DNA of 64,000 nucleotides from Charina bottae (Eukaryota; Chordata; Lepidosauria; Squamata; Charinaidae), in contig JALMGJ010000005.1 of NCBI GenBank assembly GCA_023362775.1, positions 85,756,921 to 85,820,920 on the forward strand, in the 5' to 3' direction. Within the stretch, counting starts at the first letter, position 1. The number at the start of each line of letters is the position of its first letter. The position numbers and the translations under genes were made by a program. The notes beneath the pieces were generated by a model, which was not told where the DNA came from, searched no databases, and saw only the letters and a list, made by a program, of their open reading frames with translations. Shown here piece after piece: positions 57,701 to 64,000 of this stretch.

Positions 57701-58419
57701 TATGAAAGACTATACCTCGGTATTTAATGTAGTCAACTGTTCAATAACATGAGCATTGATTGTCCATTTGTGTGCCTTTGGTCTTTTTTAAAGAAACCAT
57801 AATCTTGGTCCTATGATAATTATAAGTTGAGCATCCTGATAGTGGGCTCTTCTGATGCCAATTGGAAACTGTCTTGGTATCATGGCATCATGCATGTAAA
57901 GTAAAAGAGTCTCCAGCTATTGGAAGTGTGTATATCCAAATACTTGAAATGCCTAACATTTGTAAGTTGTTTACATTTCTATTAACATAAAAGCTGAAAA
58001 AAGGGGGGCTAGGATACAGTCCTGCTTGACTCCTTTTTGGATTTAGAACAGAGGTAGGCAATTGAAGGTTAGCCTTATACCTAATCCTCATGTGGTCCAT
58101 CCATGGGAAAGAAAATAATCATCCCCTTAGATTCAGAAACTGGTTTCACTACCTTTAGCTACAGTAATGGCAGCCAAACTTTTCCTGTAATACAATCTTC
58201 CTCATCACTGTGTAGGGATTTTGGCCCATTCCTCCATGGCAAAATGCTTCAGCTCTGTAACGTCTGAGGGTTTTCCAGCATGAACGACTCATTTGTGGCT
58301 GTATCACAATATTTTGAGGGGTTCCTGAACTTTGACTTGGCCATTCCAGGAACACTCAATTTGTTCTTCACCCATTCTCTTGTAGACTTTCTTATATTTT
58401 TGTATAGTTTTTAAACTTT

Positions 58420-58501
58420 CAATTGTTGTAACCCGCCCAGAGTCCCTTGCAAGGGAGATGGGCGGGGAATAAATTGAAATAATAAATAAATAAATAAAAT
58501 A
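58420..58501 (+). mobile_element. Short L2-like LINE 3' tail
   Basis: GTTGTAACCCGCCCAGAGTC, GGAGATGGGCGGGGAATAAA and (AAAT)n. Confidence 0.5.
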
Positions 58502-58939
58502 TGTTTGAGATCATTGCCTTCCTACATGGCCACTTGCTCTTCAGGTGATGGACGGAGGTCTGATATTCTGCACCAGAATTCCCTAATACAAAACAGAATT
58601 CATAATGGCAAGTTGTTTAGGTCCTGGGGCAGCAAAGCATCTTCAAACCACAATATTACCATCTCCTTGCTTGGCAGTTGGTATGGAATTCTTATTGTGG
58701 AATGCAGTGTTTGGTTTCCACTAAATATACTAATACCTAGGTAGCTCAAAAAGTTCCAGTTTTGACTCATCTGTGGAACAATCCTCCAGAAATCAGGAGC
58801 TCATCCTGGTGCTATTTGGCAAACTTGGGATGAGCATCAGTGTTCACAGTGAACAATAGCTTTTGTTTTGGTATTCCCTCATGAACCCCATTTTTAACTT
58901 TTGTATTTTTCTGATGGTGCAGTCTTGAACATTTGCAGT

Positions 58940-59314
58940 ATGTCTATGAAGGTTCTCAGTCATCCAGGTGGAATTGTCTGTAGCTTGAATCATGTCAACT
59001 GGATTTCTATTTTCTCAGTGGAAACGTTTCGCTCCTTATCCAAGGAGCTTCTTCAGTCCGAGCAAAGTTGGTAAGGGAATCCTAAATATGTTTCTAGGTA
59101 GCTGTGTGACCTTACACCTGGGGCTAGGTCATGGTTATATAATATAACCATAATATAACCATGACCTAGCCCCAGGTGTAAGGTCACACAGCTACCTAGA
59201 AACATATTTAGGATTCCCTTACCAACTTTGCTCAGACTGAAGAAGCTCCTTGGATAAGGAGCGAAACGTTTCCACTGAGAAAATAGAAATCCAGTTGACA
59301 TGATTCAAGCTACA
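58940..59314. mobile_element. Interior-less inverted pair of Penelope-type terminal repeats (long palindrome)
   Basis: Two near-perfect inverted arms, 58979-59140 and 59153-59314, meet around a 12-bp spacer. The whole is bounded by a 12-bp direct duplication AACATTTGCAGT (58928-58939 and 59315-59326), so it arrived as one insertion. Each arm carries CTGAAGA...GAAAC (59237-59267 on the plus strand), a block also present in the ends of the Penelope element at 63,419. No coding sequence remains. Confidence 0.7.
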
Positions 59315-59853
59315 AACATTTGCAGTCTTACACACAACAATAACATCTTGAACATCTGCAGCTAGCCTTGCCTCCCCCAAAGTGGTCATGCATTAACGTA
59401 AGGGGTGGGATTTTCATCACAACATGAGGATATGCAGTTTCTCACATGCTCTCTTGCCCCCACCATGAATGCCCATGTTTTGAATACTGACTTGAGCTGA
59501 GGTGAGAGAAGCCTGCAGATCTCTGGGTGCTGTTCTGGTGTTCCTTGTAGCTTCCTGGATGATTTTAATCGGCAGCTCATGGACTGGTTTTGACAGGACA
59601 GCCATTCTTCAAAAGATTCACTATTGCCCTAAATCTTGTCCATTTCAAGACTATTTTTCTGGCAATGAATCAAAGGAACCCGAGAGCTTTAAAAATGATT
59701 TTGTAACCTTTTCTAGACTGATAGGCATCCATAACTTTTTTATGGAGGTCTTCAAAAATTATTTTGAGTGAGGCATGACATGCTTCTAAAATCTATGGAG
59801 TGTGAACTTCATGGTGATGAAAAAGCCAAAGTTTGTGAGATTTACATAGGATT

Positions 59854-60193
59854 AAAAAAAAGGTAAAGGTTCCCCCCGCACATTTGTGCAGTCGTGTCCG
59901 ACTCTAGGGGCCGGTGCTCATCTCCGGTTGTTAGCCGAAGAGCCAGCGTTGTCTGAAGACGCTTCCATGGTCACGTGGCCGGCATGATGCACGCGGAACA
60001 CTGTTACCTTCCCACCAAAGTGGTACCTATTCATCTACTTGCATTTGCATGCTTTCGAATTGCTAGGTTGGCAAGAGCTGGGGTGAGTGCGGGAGCTCAC
60101 TCCATCACGCGGGGCTAGGGATTTGAACCTCCGAACTTGCGATCTTCCGATCGACTAGCCTAGCGTCTTACCCGCTGAGCCACCACGCCCCCT
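59854..60193 (-). mobile_element. Sauria-type tRNA-derived SINE
   Basis: Minus-strand full-length copy. Flanks ACATAGGATT and ATATAGGATT are a near-perfect target duplication; head, body and tail as in the other copies. Confidence 0.88.
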
Positions 60194-60599
60194 TATATAG
60201 GATTGGGTTGGCCCAAATCATGCATGTTTAATGAAAAACTTATACAAGTCTCCCCTTAATTAAATTGATTGAACTAGGGGAGATTACTTTTTCACACTGA
60301 CATATTGCATTGTTATGAAACCAGCATCAACATTAGGTATTATTTGTTCATTCCCTTTATATGTTACTAGGACCCACTAGAAGCTCCGGTAACTTTCAGT
60401 AGCAAAATGTCTCTATGCAAAGATTCAGAAAACCCAAAAGAGAGCAAAGCCATTTCACAAAACCGTACACAGTTACCCATCCCAATGCTTTGGGATTGTT
60501 ATGCAAATCACAGGAAAGGAATGAGTAATAGTAAACAAGAAATTAAAGGCATGAGATAAGAAAAAAGGGGAAATACAGCTATACCTAGTTATACCAACA

Positions 60600-61535
60600 C
60601 TATTTACTATACATCTCTATATATTTCCATCTATTACTTCCATTATTATCTTCTTCAAAGAACTTTCTTCTTCCTTTTTTCGGGGTCTCCTCTACTCTAT
60701 CCAACCACAACTTTAATGGCTTTCTCCTACCACTCAACCCACTCATTCTTTGCTTTGCAATCCAACCCTCATTTATTTTCTGTCTAGCACCAAGCCATCT
60801 CAGCGAAGTTCTTTTGTATAGGTCACTTGTTTTTGTATTCAATCCTCATTCATTCAGCACCCATTAAAATTGTCCTCTTCTCTTCTTATTTTATCTCCTG
60901 TGCTGCTTAAGTACCCCATTGTTACCACATTCAGTTTACTACTATGATTCTCCTGACATACCCAACTCTCACAGGGTTCCATACAGGGGTGTCTGGAGGG
61001 TGTGGGCCAAAAAGTCAGGATGTGAGACTCACAAAAAACTGGGTGGAGTTTTGTTTGCACCATCATGGCTGCCATCTTGACTTTTTGACCACACCTTGTG
61101 GACAAAAGCACAGCCATTTTTGCTTCTTTGACAACCATTCTTCACAGCAGATCACATACTACCTTTTTTCTGGCAATTGCACATCTTAAAAAGTTCCTTC
61201 TTTTTCTCCATCTTCAGTAAACTATCTGCCAAAGCACACAAATTCATGTACTTGTTCTAAGGTGTTTTTTTTTTGGTGCTATTTATGTACTTGCAATAGT
61301 TTCACTCCAGTTTTGCTGACAGATGCAACTGTCTTGGAGTTTGATAGCTTAATTTTCAGATCCATACTCTTTCTTGCATCATACAGTCTCTCTAACATTT
61401 GTTGCATATTATTTGGTTTCTTAGCCAACAACATGGCATTGTCTGCATAGAAATGTACACACCTATTTGTATCTCCAACCAACACATCTCTAATATCACC
61501 ACAAACATTTTACACACTTATCCTAAATACATTAA
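60600..61535 (-). mobile_element. Degraded non-LTR retrotransposon (RT and C-terminal fragments)
   Basis: On the minus strand 61485-61279 reads HFYADNAMLLAKKPNNMQQM and then LDLKIKLSNSKT-like sequence. This corresponds to the catalytic YADD box (second Asp lost to Asn) and the following helix of LINE RTs. Further along, 60842-60600 reads RTSLRWLGARQKINEGW... with WLDRVEE, like a LINE C-terminus. Clade uncertain (RTE- or R4-like). The Penelope element interrupts the DNA just 5' of it. Confidence 0.55.
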
Positions 61536-61549
61536 ACAAACAAGAGGAT

Positions 61550-63539
61550 GGCTGTTGTGGGTCTTCCGGGCTGTGTGGCCGTGTTCTGGAAGTTGTGGTT
61601 CCTAACGTTTCGCCAGCATCTGTGGCCAGCATCTTCAGAGGGCAGGAGCACAGATAGAAGCAAAATCTCTGTGCCCAGGTAGAGTGGCAATGTTCTAGAC
61701 CCCACCACATACAGAACAATAAGACGGGATCCGACCAGCAAAATCATGAAGCAAACCAACACACTGATAAAGAGCTCCTCCCTGCATCCCAACGTACTGC
61801 AACGTATTTGCAAGACAGAAGCTCTCTCACCTAGACTATACGGACTCCCCAAAATCCACAAAGACTCGATCCCACTCAGACCCATTGTAAGTGCCATTGG
61901 CTCCCCGACATATGAATTATCCAAACATTTGGCAACCCTTTTACAGACCCACATCGGACAGACTCCATCCCACATCAAAGACTCAGGACACTTCATCAAC
62001 AAAATCAGCACCCTAAAACTCAACCACACGGACAAATTGGTCAGCTTTGACGTGGTCTCCCTGTTTACCAAGGTGCCAGTAAGGGACAACCCTGGCACTC
62101 ATCAAGCAAATCTTCCCAGAAGACATTACAGCTTTATTTCAACACTGCCTAACAACTAGTTACTTTCAATGGGAGAATGAGTTCTACGAACAGATGGATG
62201 GCGTTGCCATGGGAAGCCCCCTGAGCCCAGTCATAGCAAACTTTTACATGGAACACTTTGAAAAACAGGCTTTGGAATCGGCACCCATTACACCAACAGT
62301 CTGGTTCCGGTTCGTGGATGACACCTTCGCAATTTGGAGTCATACTGAAGAAGAACTGGAGAAATTTCTGGACCACCTAAACGGCATCCACCCCAATATA
62401 CAATTCACTATGGAAAAAGAAACTGATGGCAAACTTCCATTTTTAGATACGCTGGTCATACGCAATCCGGACCTCAAACTAGGACACAAAGTATACAGAA
62501 AACCCACCCATACGGACCGATATCTACACAAAAATTCCAATCACCACCCACGACAAAAGAGAGGCATGATCAAAACCTTGGTGGATCGTGCTAATCGAAA
62601 CTGTGAAACCCAATTTCTCAACAATGAACTTAACCATCTGAATTGGGTCCTACAGGCAAATGGCTATTCCAAGAATGAAATAAAAAGAGCCATCAAACCA
62701 AGAAAACAACATCCAACTGAAGAAAAACAGCCCCCCACAAACAAAGTATTCCTGCCCTACATCAAAGGAGTCACTGACCGCATGGGAAAACTGATGGAAA
62801 AACACAACTTTCAAACAGTCTTCAGACCCACCAGAAAAATACAACAAATGCTAAAATCAGCAAAAGACAAAAGGGACCCCTGCACCGCTGCAGGAGTATA
62901 CCGCATACCATGCAGCTGTGGACAAGTATACATCGGAACCACAAAACGAAGCATTCACACCAGGATAAAAGAACATGAAAGACACTGCAGACTACAGCAA
63001 CCAGAAAAATCTTCAGTAGCTGAACATGCTCTCAAGCAAACGGGACACAAAATCCTATTTGAAAACACAGAAATACTGGACAACACCGAAAGCCACTACA
63101 CCAGATTATACAGAGAAGCCATTGAAATTCACAAACACCAGCACAGTTACAATAAAAAAGAAGAAAGTTTAAAAATTAGCAAAACCTGGCTACCAGTCCT
63201 GAAAAACACAGCCTGCAAAAGGTCAACGAACTCAGTCCAACCACCAGGACATGGGAATACTTCTCACAATGAACATGCTAATCACGCTCATCAGCCACTC
63301 GTTAACATTTCAACACAACAAAAAACGCCACCTAATCTCCTATAATTTAGCTCTATAAATAGAACATTGCCACTCTACCTGGGCACAGAGATTTTGCTTC
63401 TATCTGTGCTCCTGCCCTCTGAAGATGCTGGCCACAGATGCTGGCGAAACGTTAGGAACCACAACTTCCAGAACACGGCCACACAGCCCGGAAGACCCAC
63501 AACAGCCATTGAACTCCGGCCGTGAAAGCCTTCGACAAT
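61550..63539 (+). mobile_element. Penelope-like retroelement (PLE), 5'-truncated, with inverted terminal repeats
   Basis: Flanked by a 14-bp target duplication ACAAACAAGAGGAT (61536-61549 and 63540-63553). The two ends are inverted copies of about 149 bp (about 61548-61696 and 63360-63508), starting around ATGGCTGTTGTGGG. The interior encodes the RT C-terminal half and a GIY-YIG endonuclease, the domain pair that defines Penelope elements. Inverted terminal copies combined with 5' truncation are a known PLE structure. The element sits within, and in the opposite orientation to, an older degraded LINE (about 60,600-61,535). Confidence 0.9.
61698..63345 (+). pseudogene. Penelope reverse transcriptase / GIY-YIG endonuclease, truncated and frameshifted
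   Basis: Homology begins in the RT at DPTTYRTIRRDPTS (from about 61698), directly against the left inverted terminal repeat, so the N-terminal part is missing. RLYGLPKIHK and LVSFDVVSLF are typical PLE RT blocks. A one-base insertion near 62085-62095 shifts the frame. The second frame (62194-63345, 383 codons from its first Met, open from about 62095) carries GSPLSPVIANFY, the catalytic FVDDTF box (about residues 40-45) and a GIY-YIG module, GVYRIPCSCGQVYIGTTKRS (from about residue 234), followed by RIKEH. The remaining frame is otherwise uninterrupted, implying recent insertion. No intact protein is predicted from this copy. Confidence 0.88.
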
Positions 63540-63801
63540 ACAAACAAGAGGATATTATTACTCCTTACTCAGTGCTGAACTATTTACTGAGCAAACCCTG
63601 ATAAAGGTTATACAAGCCCTGGGTAATCCCATTCCCACTTGTCAGAAGATATCCAAACGTGATTTTGGCATACTTGGGAAATATCTAGTATTTACATGTT
63701 TTGTGCAGAAAACTGGCTGTTAAAACAGCTTCCGCAGTGGGACTGTTATACTAGAACATAACATAAATGCTCGCTGGATTGGACCAAAGATTGATCTAAG
63801 G

Positions 63802-64000
63802 CAGAGCTTTCCAACCTTTTCATGTTGGTGACACACTTTTTAGACATGCATCATTTCACGACACACTCTTACAGCAGGGCATCATTTCGCGACACACTCT
63901 TACAGCAGGGCATCATTTCACGACACACTCTTACAGCAGGGCATCATTTTGCGACACACTCTTACAGCAGGGCACAAGGCAGGCACTAGAACCTGCACGG
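63802..64000. mobile_element. Second copy of the minisatellite-bearing hAT-type element (runs off window)
   Basis: Starts CAGAGCTTTCCAACCTTTTC and follows the left end of the element at 49,422 through TGGTGACACACTTTTTAGAC. It then has about four copies of a 31-bp unit (CATCATTTCGCGACACACTC...CAGCAGGG, 63850-63974) where the other copy has one, and enters the 61-bp repeat (GCACAAGGCAGGCACTAGAA) at the window edge. Confidence 0.85.

Larger units (their letters stand above)
40991..64000 (+). other. LRMDA: LRMDA intron 2, beginning (continues beyond window)
   Basis: Everything from the GTAGGT donor at 40,991 to the window edge is read as intron. It is rich in transposable elements, listed separately. 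Stretches in which I recognise nothing are about 43,430-45,950, 48,300-49,180, 51,720-52,930, 53,265-53,700, 55,620-56,810 and 57,715-58,420. Confidence 0.65.

Overview
The window is nuclear DNA of a vertebrate, almost certainly a squamate reptile (lizard or snake). Two lines of evidence support this. The first is linkage of two recognisable vertebrate genes, ZNF503 (minus strand) and the start of LRMDA (C10orf11, plus strand), which are neighbours in other vertebrates. The second is the repeat load: Sauria-type tRNA SINEs, 5S-rRNA-derived SINEs, a BovB LINE end, CR1 and L2-like LINEs, a Penelope-like element, and hAT and Tigger-like non-autonomous DNA transposons. No bacterial features, CRISPR arrays or operons are present. 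The host genes and most transposon classes are recognised from memory of the families; no database search was possible.

Layout. 1-4,170 is repeat-bearing intergenic DNA. 4,170-9,870 is GC- and CpG-rich non-coding DNA downstream of ZNF503. 9,430-10,240 is the probable ZNF503 3' UTR. 10,241-12,970 holds the complete ZNF503 coding region: two coding exons, an 852-bp phase-0 intron and 625 predicted residues. 12,971-21,700 is CpG-island promoter plus long upstream non-coding DNA with several stretches that look like conserved developmental enhancers. 21,760-31,000 is intergenic and repeat-rich. 31,000-32,300 is a second CpG island containing LRMDA coding exon 1, which has only 10 codons. Intron 1 is 9,017 bp, coding exon 2 is at 40,890-40,990, and the rest of the window to 64,000 is LRMDA intron 2. 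I found no third exon.

How it fits together. ZNF503 (Nolz-1/NLZ2) is a developmental transcriptional repressor. LRMDA is a leucine-rich-repeat protein of melanocyte differentiation. Their 5' ends point away from each other about 19 kb apart. The upstream DNA and LRMDA intron 2 carry AT-rich stretches dense in homeodomain-type cores, which fits a regulatory block serving ZNF503; this is inference.

The most unusual content is in LRMDA intron 2. A 2,014-bp hAT-type non-autonomous element with an exact 8-bp target duplication carries about 28 copies of a 61-bp minisatellite. A second hAT element is nested inside it, and a second copy of the minisatellite-bearing element enters at the right edge of the window. 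Three Penelope-related insertions lie within 7 kb (one with RT and GIY-YIG endonuclease, two reduced to head-to-head inverted ends), each with 12-14-bp target duplications and two with hammerhead-core-like motifs.
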